From assembly GCF_018130065.1 (NCBI RefSeq), contig NZ_JAFCME010000026.1, positions 1 through 64,000 on the forward strand: DNA of 64,000 nt, read 5' to 3'. Under the pieces are notes generated by a model that was not told where the DNA came from, ran no database searches, and saw nothing but the letters and a program-made list of their open reading frames with translations. Each line of letters starts with the position of its first letter. Position 1 is the first letter of the stretch. Below, one piece after another: positions 8,592-18,603 of this stretch. The translations under genes were made by a program, and so were the position numbers. Source of the stretch: Bradyrhizobium sp. AUGA SZCCT0158. Its GTDB lineage: Bacteria > Pseudomonadota > Alphaproteobacteria > Rhizobiales > Xanthobacteraceae.

Positions 8592-10427
8592 GTGGCCGCG
8601 CAGTTCAACATCGATGCCTATAGCGACGCGCTCGTCCTGCTGGGGACGGCCGGCATTGTCGTTCCCATGGTGCGCCGCTTTGGGTTTAGCCCCGTGCTCG
8701 GCTTTCTGGCCGCGGGCGCGCTGCTCGGCCCGCTCGGACTGGGCTCGCTGATCCACGCGTTCCCGTTCTTGTACTGGCTTACCGTCGTGGATGCCAAGAA
8801 CGTGGCCGGGATCGCCGAACTCGGCGTCGTCTTCCTGCTGTTTCTCATTGGCCTCGAGCTGTCCTACGAACGTTTGAAGGCGCTGCGCCGCCTGGTGTTC
8901 GGCCTCGGCAGCCTGCAGTTCATCCTGACGACGGCCGTGATCGCCGGCATCGCGGCCCTGTTCGGCAACCCCTCCGCCGTATCGATCATCCTCGGCGCCT
9001 GCCTTGCGTTATCCTCGACCGCGATCGTCATCGAGGTGCTTTCCAACCAGGGCCGGCTTGGCACCACGGCAGGCCGAACCAGCTTCGCCATTCTGCTGGC
9101 GCAGGATCTGGCGGTCATTCCGGTCCTGGTCTTCATCTCCATCCTGGGCAAAGGCTCGGGCAGTTCGGTCGTGACCAGCCTCGCGCTCGCGCTGGTCAAT
9201 GCCACCGTCGCCGTTGTCGCGATGGTCATCCTCGGACGTCTGTTGCTGCGGCCGCTGTTTCGGCTGGTCGCCGCCACCGGCGCCAGCGAATTGTTCGTCG
9301 CCGCCACCCTGTTCGTCATTATCGGCACCGGCGTCGCCGCCGCCATGGCGGGCCTTTCCATGGCGCTGGGCGCCTTCATCGCCGGGTTGCTGCTCGCCGA
9401 GACGGAATTCCGCAAGGCCATCGAAACAACCATCGGCCCTTTCAAGGGACTGCTGCTCGGCTTCTTTTTCTTTACCGTCGGCATGAACATCGACGTGCGC
9501 GAAATCGCACGCGAACCATTCTGGCTTGTTGCCTCCGTCATCGGCCTGATCGCCATCAAGGCCGTCCTGCTCACCGGCCTCGCCCGGACCTTTCGACTGC
9601 CCTGGCATGCGGCGATCGAAACCGGTCTGCTGCTGGGCCCCGGCGGCGAGTTCGCGTTCGTCGGCATCGGCCTTGCCACCTCGCTCGGCCTGATCAGCGC
9701 CAATGTGTCGAGCTTCACGCTCGCGGTGACATCGATCACGATGGCGCTGATTCCGGTGCTGGCCCTGGTCGCACGGCGGCTGGCGCCGAAGTTTCGCGAG
9801 CCCAAGGCGCTGGATCCCGAGCTCAGCGTTGCCCCGAGTGGAGGCGCCGGACACGCCATCGTCATCGGGCACGGCCGGGTCGGTGAGGTCGTCTGCTCCC
9901 TGCTCGGCCGGCACAGCTGTACCTATCTCGCCGTCGACAACGACGCCGATGCGGTCCCGGCCCAGCGCAGGAGTGGGCGCGAGGTCTATTACGGCGACGC
10001 GACAGACCCGGAATTTCTCAAGAGCTGCGGCGTGATGAAGGCAAAGGCCGTCATCGTAACGGTGGCCGCCAAGGACGCGATCGACGAAATCGTTCGTCAG
10101 GTACGCGCGCTGAGGGCGGATATCGTCATCGTCTCGCGCGCCCGCGATGCCGACCATGCACGCCACCTTTACGCGATCGGCGTTACCGACGCCGTGCCCG
10201 AAACCATCGAAGCCAGCCTGCAGCTGTCGGAAGCGGCGCTGATCGGACTGGAGCAGGCGATCGGACCGGTGATCGCCTCCATCCACGAGAAGCGCGATGA
10301 ATTCCGGCGCGAGCTGCAGCAGGCGGCGGCAAAGAGCCCTGCCGAAACCACCCGTGCGATCCGCCCGAAAAGCTTTCGATCGCCCAGGACAAGGCAAGAC
10401 CATCGCGGGCAAGCGCAGCCTGATTGA
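8592..10427 (+). CDS. CPA2-family cation/proton antiporter with TrkA-N domain (KefB type)
   Basis: An inner-membrane monovalent cation:proton antiporter of 611 residues. The first 400 or so residues are a string of hydrophobic helices with CPA2 features (FLLFLIGLELS, STAIVIEVL, LAQDLAVIPVLV, GPGGEFAFV). They are followed by a cytoplasmic nucleotide-binding TrkA-N domain starting at AIVIGHGRVGEVV (about 421) and a charged tail. This is the KefB/KefC layout, usually linked to potassium efflux and pH homeostasis. The start is GTG 8592, preceded by AGGGAG. No KefF/KefG-type ancillary gene is adjacent, so gating by glutathione adducts is not supported here. The ion transported is inferred. Confidence 0.9.
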   Translation: MAAQFNIDAYSDALVLLGTAGIVVPMVRRFGFSPVLGFLAAGALLGPLGLGSLIHAFPFLYWLTVVDAKNVAGIAELGVVFLLFLIGLELSYERLKALRRLVFGLGSLQFILTTAVIAGIAALFGNPSAVSIILGACLALSSTAIVIEVLSNQGRLGTTAGRTSFAILLAQDLAVIPVLVFISILGKGSGSSVVTSLALALVNATVAVVAMVILGRLLLRPLFRLVAATGASELFVAATLFVIIGTGVAAAMAGLSMALGAFIAGLLLAETEFRKAIETTIGPFKGLLLGFFFFTVGMNIDVREIAREPFWLVASVIGLIAIKAVLLTGLARTFRLPWHAAIETGLLLGPGGEFAFVGIGLATSLGLISANVSSFTLAVTSITMALIPVLALVARRLAPKFREPKALDPELSVAPSGGAGHAIVIGHGRVGEVVCSLLGRHSCTYLAVDNDADAVPAQRRSGREVYYGDATDPEFLKSCGVMKAKAVIVTVAAKDAIDEIVRQVRALRADIVIVSRARDADHARHLYAIGVTDAVPETIEASLQLSEAALIGLEQAIGPVIASIHEKRDEFRRELQQAAAKSPAETTRAIRPKSFRSPRTRQDHRGQAQPD

Positions 10428-10474
10428 GGGCAGGCGGTAGCGCCAGCACGCCCAACCGCTGCTATAGAGACGCG

Positions 10475-12034
10475 ATGATCCGCTCCTTCCTCACGGTATC
10501 GACGGGAACGCTGGCCTCGCGCCTGCTCGGATTCGCGCGCGATTCGCTGGTCGCAGCGCTGCTCGGCGCCGGCGCTGTCGCGGATGCGTTCCTGGCAGCC
10601 TTTCAACTGGTCAATGTGATCAGGCGCCTGCTTTCCGAAGGCGGGCTGAACGCGGCGCTGGTGCCGGCGTGGCTGCGCGTGCGCGAGACCAGTGGCGCGG
10701 TGGCGGCGGCCGCCTATGCGGGCCGCGTGCTCGGCACCGTCACGGCGGCGCTCTTCGTCGCCACCCTGCTGCTCGGATTGCTGATGCCATTCGTGATCAT
10801 GGCGCTGGCGCCGGGATTTTCCGGCCATCAGACGCTGCAGCTTGCCGTCGACAATGCCCGCCTGATGCTGCCCTACCTCGCCTTTGCCGGGCCGGTGACG
10901 GTGATGATGGCGCTCTTGAACGCGCAAGGCCGTTTTGCGCTCACCGCGTTCTCGCCGCTGCTGTTCAATATCGCGTTGATCGCGGTCATGGCCGTGCTGC
11001 TGGCGTCGCGGCCAGGTGCCGTACTTGCCGCACAGATCCTCGCCGCCACCGTCGGCGTCGCCGGCCTGCTGCAATTGTCCATTCTGGTGCTGCGGCGTGG
11101 CGGAAACATCGCAACGCCGCTGCGGGTCTCGTTCGATGCGGAAATCCGCGGCTTTCTCGGCAAGGCGATCCCCGGCATGATCGCGAGCAGCACACCGCAA
11201 TTACTGATGGTCGCTGGCGCGATCGTCGCCTCGTCATCACCCTCGGCGGTGTCGTGGCTCTATTTCGCCAACCGCCTGGTCGAGCTGCCGCTCGGCATCG
11301 TTGGCGTCGCCATGGGCACGGTGCTGATTCCGGAAATGACGCGCGCCCTGCGCGGCAAGGATCAGGCCGCGGTCGCGCATGCGCAATCGCGCGGCCTCGA
11401 ACTTGCGGTCGGACTGGCGCTGCCGGCGATGCTGGGGCTGATCGTGCTGAGCGAGCCTGTCGTGCGCATGCTGTTCGAACACGGCGCCTTCACCGCGGAT
11501 GACACCGCCGCGACGGCGCGCGCGCTGATGTGGCTGGCGCTTGGGCTACCCGCCAATGTGCTGGTCAAGGCGCTGTCGCCGGCGTTCTTTGCGCGCGAGG
11601 ACACGCTGACGCCGCTGCTCGCGACGCTTTGGGGCGTGGTGTTTGCCATCCTCCTTTCCGTCCTGCTCGGCCACTGGTTCGGCGCCAGCGGCATCGCCGC
11701 CAGTCTCGCGATCGGGGCATGGAGCACCGCCTTCAGCCTGATCCGCAGGGGCGGCGAAACCTTTGGATTTTCGATCGACGCCGCCGCGCGGCGGCGGCTG
11801 CCCGGCATCCTTGCCGCCGCGCTGGCGATGGGCGCCGCCTTGTGGCTGGCGACGCGGTTCATGCCGGCCTTAGCGCCGGATGCCCACGGCCTGGTGCAGG
11901 CGATCATCCTGCTCCTCGTGATTGTCGGGGGTATTGCGACTTACGGCCTGTTTTTGCGGCTTTTCGGCATCACCGGATGGCGCGAGACGGTTAACGCGAT
12001 CCGGCAAACCAAGCCCGCCGACTTGCGCGACTAA
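10475..12034 (+). CDS. murJ: Lipid II flippase MurJ
   Basis: MurJ moves lipid II across the inner membrane for peptidoglycan synthesis. The 519-residue protein is a MOP-superfamily transporter with about 14 hydrophobic helices. It has the family N-terminus MIRSFLTVSTGTLASRLLGF, the RDSLVAALLGAG and FLAAFQLVNVIRRLLSEG segments, and the GVAMGTVLIPEMTRAL region. ATG 10475 is chosen because it gives this N-terminus; the frame is open upstream into the end of the antiporter gene. It lies 47 bp downstream of the antiporter and 53 bp upstream of trpS, a common alphaproteobacterial murJ-trpS order. Confidence 0.93.
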   Translation: MIRSFLTVSTGTLASRLLGFARDSLVAALLGAGAVADAFLAAFQLVNVIRRLLSEGGLNAALVPAWLRVRETSGAVAAAAYAGRVLGTVTAALFVATLLLGLLMPFVIMALAPGFSGHQTLQLAVDNARLMLPYLAFAGPVTVMMALLNAQGRFALTAFSPLLFNIALIAVMAVLLASRPGAVLAAQILAATVGVAGLLQLSILVLRRGGNIATPLRVSFDAEIRGFLGKAIPGMIASSTPQLLMVAGAIVASSSPSAVSWLYFANRLVELPLGIVGVAMGTVLIPEMTRALRGKDQAAVAHAQSRGLELAVGLALPAMLGLIVLSEPVVRMLFEHGAFTADDTAATARALMWLALGLPANVLVKALSPAFFAREDTLTPLLATLWGVVFAILLSVLLGHWFGASGIAASLAIGAWSTAFSLIRRGGETFGFSIDAAARRRLPGILAAALAMGAALWLATRFMPALAPDAHGLVQAIILLLVIVGGIATYGLFLRLFGITGWRETVNAIRQTKPADLRD

Positions 12035-12087
12035 GCCTTAAATGGCAAACGAGCGCGCCAAACCGACAATTCGCAGGAAGCATTACC

Positions 12088-13140
12088 ATGGCCATGGTTG
12101 AACGGGTTTTTTCAGGCGTCCAGCCGACGGGCAATCTGCATCTCGGCAATTACCTCGGCGCGTTCGTCAACTTCGTGAAGCTGCAGGAAACGCATAACTG
12201 CATCTATTGCGTCGTCGACATGCACGCGATCACGCAAGGGGTCGACGTCTGGGGCGGCCCGGCCGAACTGACGCGCTGCACCCGCGAGGTGACCGCGGCC
12301 TTTATTGCGTCCGGCATCGATCCGAAAAAGCATATCGTATTCAACCAGAGCCAGGTCACCGGTCATGCCGAACTGGCGTGGATCTTCAATTGCGTGGCGC
12401 GGATGGGCTGGCTCAACCGCATGACGCAGTTCAAGGACAAGGCCGGCAAGGATCGCGAGGCGGCCTCGGTCGGGCTTTACGATTATCCGGTGCTGATGGC
12501 CGCCGACATTCTGGTCTATCGCGCCACCCACGTGCCGGTCGGCGAGGACCAGAAGCAGCACCTCGAACTCTCCCGCGACATCGCGCAGAAGTTCAACAAC
12601 GACTTCGGCGACTCGATCCGCGGCCATGGCTTTGGCGACGGATTGTTCTTTCCGCTGCCCGAGCCCGTGATCACCGGGCCCGCGACGCGGGTGATGAGCC
12701 TGCGCGACGGCACCAAGAAAATGTCGAAGTCGGACTCATCGGACAATTCGCGGATCAACCTGACCGACGACGCCGAGACCATCGCGGCGAAGATCCGCAA
12801 GGCCAAGACCGATCCGGAACCGTTGCCATCGGAGGAAAAGGGGCTGGAAGGCCGGCCGGAGGCCGACAATCTCGTCGGCATCTATGCGGGGCTGTCCGGC
12901 CTCAGCAAAGCCCAGGTGCTGGCCGAGTTCGGCGGCGGGCAGTTCTCCAACTTCAAGAACGCGCTGGTGGAACTTTGCGTCACCAAACTCGCGCCGATCG
13001 CCTCGGAAATGAAACGGCTGGTCGCCAACCCTGACCATGTCGATTCGATCCTGATCGACGGCGCCGAGCGCGCCGAGGCGATCGCCGCCGAAACCATGAA
13101 AGCCGCCAAGGACATCGTCGGCTTCATCCGCAAGCGGTAG
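12088..13140 (+). CDS. trpS: Tryptophan--tRNA ligase
   Basis: Class I aminoacyl-tRNA synthetase that charges tRNA(Trp). The 350-residue protein begins with the family pattern RVFSGVQPTGNLHLGNYLGA, in which HLGN (18-21) replaces HIGH. The second signature KMSKS is at about 211-215, followed by DSSDNSRINLTDD. ATG 12088 is followed two codons later by another ATG (12094), and either could be used. It follows murJ and precedes a UspA-domain gene in the same direction. Confidence 0.96.
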   Translation: MAMVERVFSGVQPTGNLHLGNYLGAFVNFVKLQETHNCIYCVVDMHAITQGVDVWGGPAELTRCTREVTAAFIASGIDPKKHIVFNQSQVTGHAELAWIFNCVARMGWLNRMTQFKDKAGKDREAASVGLYDYPVLMAADILVYRATHVPVGEDQKQHLELSRDIAQKFNNDFGDSIRGHGFGDGLFFPLPEPVITGPATRVMSLRDGTKKMSKSDSSDNSRINLTDDAETIAAKIRKAKTDPEPLPSEEKGLEGRPEADNLVGIYAGLSGLSKAQVLAEFGGGQFSNFKNALVELCVTKLAPIASEMKRLVANPDHVDSILIDGAERAEAIAAETMKAAKDIVGFIRKR

Positions 13141-13233
13141 TATCTGGCGTGATCACAGGATTTGCGACGGCGCTTGTCTGACACGGCTGCGCCGTGGCAG
13201 CATGCGTCGGTTTGGCGCAGCACCGGGACATGC

Positions 13234-13728
13234 ATGACCACCCAGCGACGAAGCTACGAGACGGGTCACAAGCCAAAATGTCTTGTCATCGTTGACGACA
13301 CCGCGGAGTGGGACCGCGCGGTCTACTATGCCAGCCGCTGGGCGATCCGGGTCGGCGGCGGCGTGGTGATGCTGCGCATCATCGAGATCGAGGACCAGAA
13401 CCAGCAATGGCTGGGGGTCGCCGACATCATGCGCGCCGAAGCCGAGGACGCCGCCAATGAGGCGCTCGACCGCGCCTCCGGCCGGGCCAACGGCATTGCC
13501 GCGATCACGCCGGAGCGGGTGATTCGCGAGGGCAATCCGACCGAGCAGATCCTCGACGTGATCGACAAGGACGTCGATATCTCGATGCTGGTGCTGGCGG
13601 CCAATCCGGGCGCCGAAGGCCCCGGCCCGCTGATCGCCATGATCGCACAGGCCGCCGGCTCGTTCCCGATCCCGGTCACCATCGTCTCCGGCGACCTCAA
13701 GGACGCCGAAATCGACGCGCTTTCCTGA
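13234..13728 (+). CDS. Universal stress protein (UspA family)
   Basis: A single UspA domain of 164 residues. It has a beta strand with the nucleotide-fold start CLVIVDDTAEWDRAVYYASR, a middle containing VIREGNPTEQILDVI, and the segment VLAANPGAEGPGPLIAM, where ATP-binding Usp proteins have G-x2-G-x9-G(S/T). The match to that motif is loose, so ATP binding is uncertain. I chose ATG 13234 (MTTQRRSYETGHK) over the longer open frame from 13162 because the upstream residues are unlike the family. The trpS-usp-nfu order looks conserved in relatives, as I recall, but its meaning is unclear. Confidence 0.85.
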   Translation: MTTQRRSYETGHKPKCLVIVDDTAEWDRAVYYASRWAIRVGGGVVMLRIIEIEDQNQQWLGVADIMRAEAEDAANEALDRASGRANGIAAITPERVIREGNPTEQILDVIDKDVDISMLVLAANPGAEGPGPLIAMIAQAAGSFPIPVTIVSGDLKDAEIDALS

Positions 13729-13801
13729 GCGAAATGAGGGAATTGCGCCAAGAAGGGCTGGTCTGCGCCCCTTGACCGTGCGTCGGCCGTTGCCATCTGC
13801 T

Positions 13802-13881
13802 AGAGCGAGGCTCTAGCTTTTTGTTTTTGACGCGTTTTCTTCACGCGAACCGGTACCCACTTCGCTCGAAAACGCTTTAGA
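13802..13881. repeat. Short dispersed palindromic repeat upstream of the NifU-type gene
   Basis: An approximately 80-bp unit containing GACGCGTTTTCTTCACGCGA, then CCGGTACCCACTTCGCTCGA and AAACGC, ending in TTAGAG and starting with AGAGC-type ends. It contains ACGCG/CGCGT-type internal pairs. I recognise this as a repeat type common between genes of Bradyrhizobiaceae. It lies upstream of the gene at 13929 and may form part of its transcript leader. Confidence 0.65.
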
Positions 13882-13928
13882 GTAACCCCCACGCGCCGGC
13901 CTTGAACCGGCGACGCCGGAGAAATCAG

Positions 13929-14498
13929 ATGTTTATCCAGACCGAAGCGACCCCTAACCCCGCCACCCTGAAATTCATTCCGGGCCGAACCGTGCTCGAC
14001 ACCGGCACGATGGAATTCGCCAACCGCGAAGCCGCCTCCCGCTCGCCGCTGGCCGAGCGGCTGTTCGACGTGCAGGGCGTCAAGAGCGTGTTCTACGGTG
14101 CCGATTTCGTCACCGTGACCAAGGACGACAGCGACTGGCAGCACCTCAAGCCGGCCATCCTCGGCGCCATCATGGAACATTATATGTCCGGCGAGCCGCT
14201 GCTGGCCGACGGCACCGCCGGCAATGACGAGGCGCTCGACGAGGAAGACGAGTTCTTCAACGAGGCCGATGCCGACACGGTGGCGACCATCAAGGATTTG
14301 ATCGAGACGCGGGTGCGCCCCGCGGTCGCCAATGACGGCGGCGACATCACCTTCCGCGGCTTCAAGGACGGCGTCGTCTATCTCAACATGAAGGGCTCCT
14401 GCGCCGGCTGCCCGTCCTCGACGGCAACCCTGCAGCACGGCATCCAGAACCTGCTCAAGCACTTCGTGCCCGACGTGGTCGAAGTCCGGCCGATGTGA
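13929..14498 (+). CDS. NifU-family Fe-S cluster scaffold/carrier (NfuA type)
   Basis: An Fe-S carrier of 189 residues with two parts. The N-terminal Nfu domain starts at MFIQTEATPNPATLKFIPG. The C-terminal NifU-like domain carries the cluster-binding CxxC, seen as C158 and C161 in GSCAGCPSS. An acidic linker (DEALDEEDEFFNEADAD) joins them. Such proteins pass assembled [4Fe-4S] clusters to target enzymes. ATG 13929 is supported by GGAG at 13918-13921; a TTG at 13902 is less likely. MiaB, a 4Fe-4S enzyme, is encoded 3 kb downstream, but no suf or isc genes are in view. Confidence 0.9.
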   Translation: MFIQTEATPNPATLKFIPGRTVLDTGTMEFANREAASRSPLAERLFDVQGVKSVFYGADFVTVTKDDSDWQHLKPAILGAIMEHYMSGEPLLADGTAGNDEALDEEDEFFNEADADTVATIKDLIETRVRPAVANDGGDITFRGFKDGVVYLNMKGSCAGCPSSTATLQHGIQNLLKHFVPDVVEVRPM

Positions 14499-14506
14499 GC
14501 TGGCTG

Positions 14507-14622
14507 CGTAGGGTGGGCAAAGCGCAAGCGTGCCCACCACTGCTGATCGCGGTAAAGTACCGGTTGCCAGCAGCAGGATAAGAGGTGGGCACGGCGCGAA
14601 GTGCGCCTTTGCCCATCCTACG
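14507..14622. repeat. 116-bp MITE-like element with long terminal inverted repeats
   Basis: Left arm 14507-14538 (starts CGTAGGGTGGGCAAAGCGC) and right arm 14584-14622 (ends GCCTTTGCCCATCCTACG) are imperfect inverted copies. A further CTGCTG/CAGCAG pair lies inside. The element starts 8 bp after the NifU-type gene and ends 20 bp before the tsaB start, so it makes up nearly the whole gap. Confidence 0.75.
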
Positions 14623-14642
14623 AAGCTGCTATAAACCTCTTC

Positions 14643-15338
14643 ATGCTAATCCTCGCCATCGATACCGCGCTTGATGCCTGCGCTGCCGCCGTGCTCGATA
14701 CCGACACGACGAAGATCATCGCGCAGGAATCGCAGGCGATGAAGCGCGGCCACGCCGAAGCCCTGATGCCGCTGATCGCGCGGGTGATGAAAACATCCTG
14801 CGTCGCGTTCACGTCACTCGACCGTGTCGCCGTGACCAAGGGGCCCGGCAGCTTTACCGGATTGCGTGTCGGCCTCTCGGCCGCCCGCGGCATTGCGCTG
14901 GCGGCCGGAAAGCCGGTGGTGGGATTGACGACGCTGACCGCTTACGCGGCGCCTTTCGTCGGCGAGAACAGCGAGCATCCGATCATTTCCGCGATCGATG
15001 CACGCCACGATCATGTGTATTTCCAGGTGGTCAGCGGCGACGGTGGTTCGCTGGTCAAGCCGAAAGTGGCGCCGATTTCAGAAGCACTCGAGGCCTCCCG
15101 CTTCGGAACGCCGCACCTGGTCGGCAACGCCGCGAAAATCCTCGCCGACCGCTGGCCATCAGATGCGCCGCCGCCGTTCAGGGTCGACGCGCAGCCGGCG
15201 CCCGATATCACCTGGGTGGCGTGGCTGGGCGCCGCGGTCAGCCCGGAAATGTCGCCGGCCAGTCCGTATTATCTGCGCGCGCCCGATGCCAAGCCGCCCA
15301 AGGACCCGCTGCCGCAAGCCTCGCAGCCGGCATCCTGA
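14643..15338 (+). CDS. tsaB: tRNA threonylcarbamoyladenosine biosynthesis protein TsaB
   Basis: TsaB is the dimerising partner of TsaD in t6A37 formation on tRNA. The 231-residue protein has the ASKHA-fold N-terminus LILAIDTALDACAAAV and the family signature KGPGSFTGLRVGLSAARGIA (about residues 61-80). ATG 14643 gives this N-terminus; an upstream open frame runs into the repeat element and is not used. It overlaps rimI by one base (TGATG), so the two are coupled. tsaE, encoding another component of the same pathway, begins at the far end of this window (63664). Confidence 0.92.
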   Translation: MLILAIDTALDACAAAVLDTDTTKIIAQESQAMKRGHAEALMPLIARVMKTSCVAFTSLDRVAVTKGPGSFTGLRVGLSAARGIALAAGKPVVGLTTLTAYAAPFVGENSEHPIISAIDARHDHVYFQVVSGDGGSLVKPKVAPISEALEASRFGTPHLVGNAAKILADRWPSDAPPPFRVDAQPAPDITWVAWLGAAVSPEMSPASPYYLRAPDAKPPKDPLPQASQPAS

Positions 15339-15829
15339 TGGCCTTGCGATCCCTGTTTTCAAAATGGTGGCGCGGCGGCACCGCCGTGGTCGAACCGGCC
15401 AGCCAGCGCGACGCGGCACGGCTGGCGCAGCTGCACGGCGCCTCGTTTCACCGTGGCTGGGGTGAAGGCGAGTTCGAGGCGATGCTGACCGAACGCAACA
15501 CGCTGGTTCATCGCCTCCGGCAAGGGCGCAAGGTGATCGGGTTTGCGGTCTCGCGCATGGCCGCGGACGAAGCCGAAATATTGTCGATCGCGATCGATGC
15601 CGGCGAGCGCGGCCGCGGCCTGTCGCGCAATTTGCTGCTGACCCATCTTGGCCATCTCGCCGGCCGCGGCGTGCGTTCCATCTTCCTGGAGGTGGAAGAA
15701 AACAATCAGCCGGCGCGGCGGCTGTATGAATGGGCCGGATTCGGCGTCGTTGGGCGCCGCGAACGCTATTATCAGCAACCCGGCGGGGAGCAATTGAACG
15801 CTCTTCTGATGCGGCGTGACTTGTCGTAA
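15338..15829 (+). CDS. rimI: GNAT acetyltransferase, ribosomal protein S18 alanine N-acetyltransferase type
   Basis: A 163-residue GNAT-fold acetyltransferase. The acetyl-CoA binding segment GERGRGLSRNLLLTHL is visible near residues 88-103, and FLEVEENNQPARRLYEWAGF is typical of the RimI group. RimI acetylates the N-terminus of ribosomal protein S18. Its position directly after tsaB, with a TGATG overlap, is the usual tsaB-rimI arrangement and supports the call. The N-terminus (MALRSLFSKWWRGG) is longer and more basic than in E. coli RimI. Confidence 0.85.
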   Translation: MALRSLFSKWWRGGTAVVEPASQRDAARLAQLHGASFHRGWGEGEFEAMLTERNTLVHRLRQGRKVIGFAVSRMAADEAEILSIAIDAGERGRGLSRNLLLTHLGHLAGRGVRSIFLEVEENNQPARRLYEWAGFGVVGRRERYYQQPGGEQLNALLMRRDLS

Positions 15830-15879
15830 ACTGCGCGGGGTGGCAAAACACCCTGCCCTGCTCTCTAAGGCAAGACCAT

Positions 15880-16329
15880 ATGCCCGTCCTGAAATCCCCG
15901 CCCGCGCACAAGAATACCGGCATCGAGGCACGCTGCGCCGCCACCGGCATGCGCATGACCGAGCAGCGCCGCGTCATCGCGCGGGTGCTGGCGGATTCGG
16001 TGGATCATCCCGACGTCGAGGAACTCTACCGGCGCTGCGTCGAGGTCGACGACAAGATCTCGATCTCGACCGTGTACCGCACCGTAAAGCTGTTCGAGGA
16101 CGCCGGCATCATCGAGCGGCATGATTTTCGCGAGGGCCGGGCGCGCTATGAGCAGATGCCCGACAGCCATCACGATCACCTGATCAACCTGCGCGACGGC
16201 AAGGTGATCGAATTCACCTCCGAAGAAATCGAGAAGCTGCAGGCCGAGATCGCCCGCCAGCTCGGCTACAAACTGGTCGATCACCGGCTCGAACTGTATT
16301 GCGTGCCGCTGGACGAAGATAAGTCCTGA
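15880..16329 (+). CDS. fur: Fur-family metal-responsive regulator
   Basis: A Fur-family repressor of 149 residues. The winged-helix recognition segment ISISTVYRTVKLFEDAGII is at about 60-78, and the metal-binding cluster HHDH at 97-100 is followed by INLRDGKVIEF. The C-terminal CxxC pairs of E. coli Fur are absent. In rhizobia the orthologue at this locus, upstream of miaB, acts as Fur or as the manganese regulator Mur, and sequence alone does not separate the two. The window also holds Irr, the second Fur-family regulator, so the two arms of alphaproteobacterial iron control are about 29 kb apart here. Confidence 0.9.
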   Translation: MPVLKSPPAHKNTGIEARCAATGMRMTEQRRVIARVLADSVDHPDVEELYRRCVEVDDKISISTVYRTVKLFEDAGIIERHDFREGRARYEQMPDSHHDHLINLRDGKVIEFTSEEIEKLQAEIARQLGYKLVDHRLELYCVPLDEDKS

Positions 16330-16334
16330 AGCAC

Positions 16335-17003
16335 TTGCCTCCTCAGCTCATCATTTTCGATTGCGACGGCGTGCTGGTCGACAGCGAAGTCATTTCATGC
16401 CGCGCGCATGCGGAGACGCTGACGCGCCACGGCTATCCGATCACGGCGGATCAGGTGCTGCAGCGGTTCCTCGGCGTTTCCGACCGTGAAGCGCGGTTGA
16501 CGATCGAGAACGAGACGGGCCGCCAACTGCCCGATGATTTCGAAGCGCAGGTCAAGACGGCCACGTTGAAATTCTATGAGGGCGATCTGCAGGCAATTCC
16601 GCATATCGGCGAAGCGATATCAGCGATCACGCTTTCCAAATGTGTGGCGTCGAGCGGAACGCCGGAAAAAATCCGCCACGGTCTCACCTGCGCCGGGCTC
16701 TACGATCTTCTGCTGCCGCATATTTTTTCCGCCACGCAGGTCAATCGCGGCAAGCCTGCCCCGGACCTGTTTCTGTTCGCGGCCGAACAGATGAATATCC
16801 GGCCGCCTCAATGCCTTGTCATCGAGGACAGCGTGGCCGGCGTCACCGGCGGCCGGGCCGCCGGGATGACCGTGCTCGGCTTTCACGGCGGCAGCCATTG
16901 CGGCCCAGGTCATGCCGAATTGCTGCGTGACGCAGGCGCTGCGGTCACTTTCGGCGATATGCGGCAATTGCCCGATCTAATTGCGCGGATTGGGGTCGAT
17001 TAG
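16335..17003 (+). CDS. HAD-superfamily phosphatase, beta-phosphoglucomutase/phosphoglycolate phosphatase-like
   Basis: A HAD hydrolase of 222 residues. Motif I is FDCDGVLVDSE with nucleophile D9 and acid/base D11. Motif II is the serine/threonine in VASSGTPEK, the motif III lysine is in NRGKPAPDLFL, and motif IV is VIEDSVAGV. A helical cap domain lies between motifs I and II. The substrate is not evident; phosphosugars are typical for this subgroup. The start is TTG 16335, only five bases after the fur stop, suggesting cotranscription. Confidence 0.85.
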   Translation: MPPQLIIFDCDGVLVDSEVISCRAHAETLTRHGYPITADQVLQRFLGVSDREARLTIENETGRQLPDDFEAQVKTATLKFYEGDLQAIPHIGEAISAITLSKCVASSGTPEKIRHGLTCAGLYDLLLPHIFSATQVNRGKPAPDLFLFAAEQMNIRPPQCLVIEDSVAGVTGGRAAGMTVLGFHGGSHCGPGHAELLRDAGAAVTFGDMRQLPDLIARIGVD

Positions 17004-17008
17004 GGATG

Positions 17009-17087
17009 GTCATTCCGGGGCGCGCGAAGCACGAACCCGGAATCTCGAGATTCCGGGCTCAATGCTGTCGCATCGCCCCGGAATGAC
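17009..17087. repeat. Palindromic repeat element with nested perfect palindrome
   Basis: Outer arms GTCATTCCGGGGC (17009-17021) and GCCCCGGAATGAC (17075-17087) are perfect inverted copies. Inside is a perfect 22-bp palindrome at 17036-17057 (CCCGGAATCTC and its complement). The element fills the gap between the HAD gene and miaB. It is a repeat type I associate with Bradyrhizobium intergenic regions. Confidence 0.75.
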
Positions 17088-17180
17088 GGCTCTAAACCGC
17101 TGGATTTTCGGCCATTCAGGCTATATTTGACCCCAGACCGGGCGCCGCATGGGCGCCGACCAACCCCGCATTCAGGTTCC

Positions 17181-18599
<1,419 letters not shown>

Positions 18600-18603
18600 A
18601 CCC

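Noticed and set aside
8864..10412. Long minus-strand frames opposite the antiporter gene
   Set aside because: Low-complexity reading of the opposite strand of a high-GC gene, without motifs. The same applies to long antisense frames elsewhere, such as 21195-22727 and 61583-63682.
15816..16124. Plus-strand frame overlapping the fur start
   Set aside because: Arginine-rich shadow of fur in another frame.
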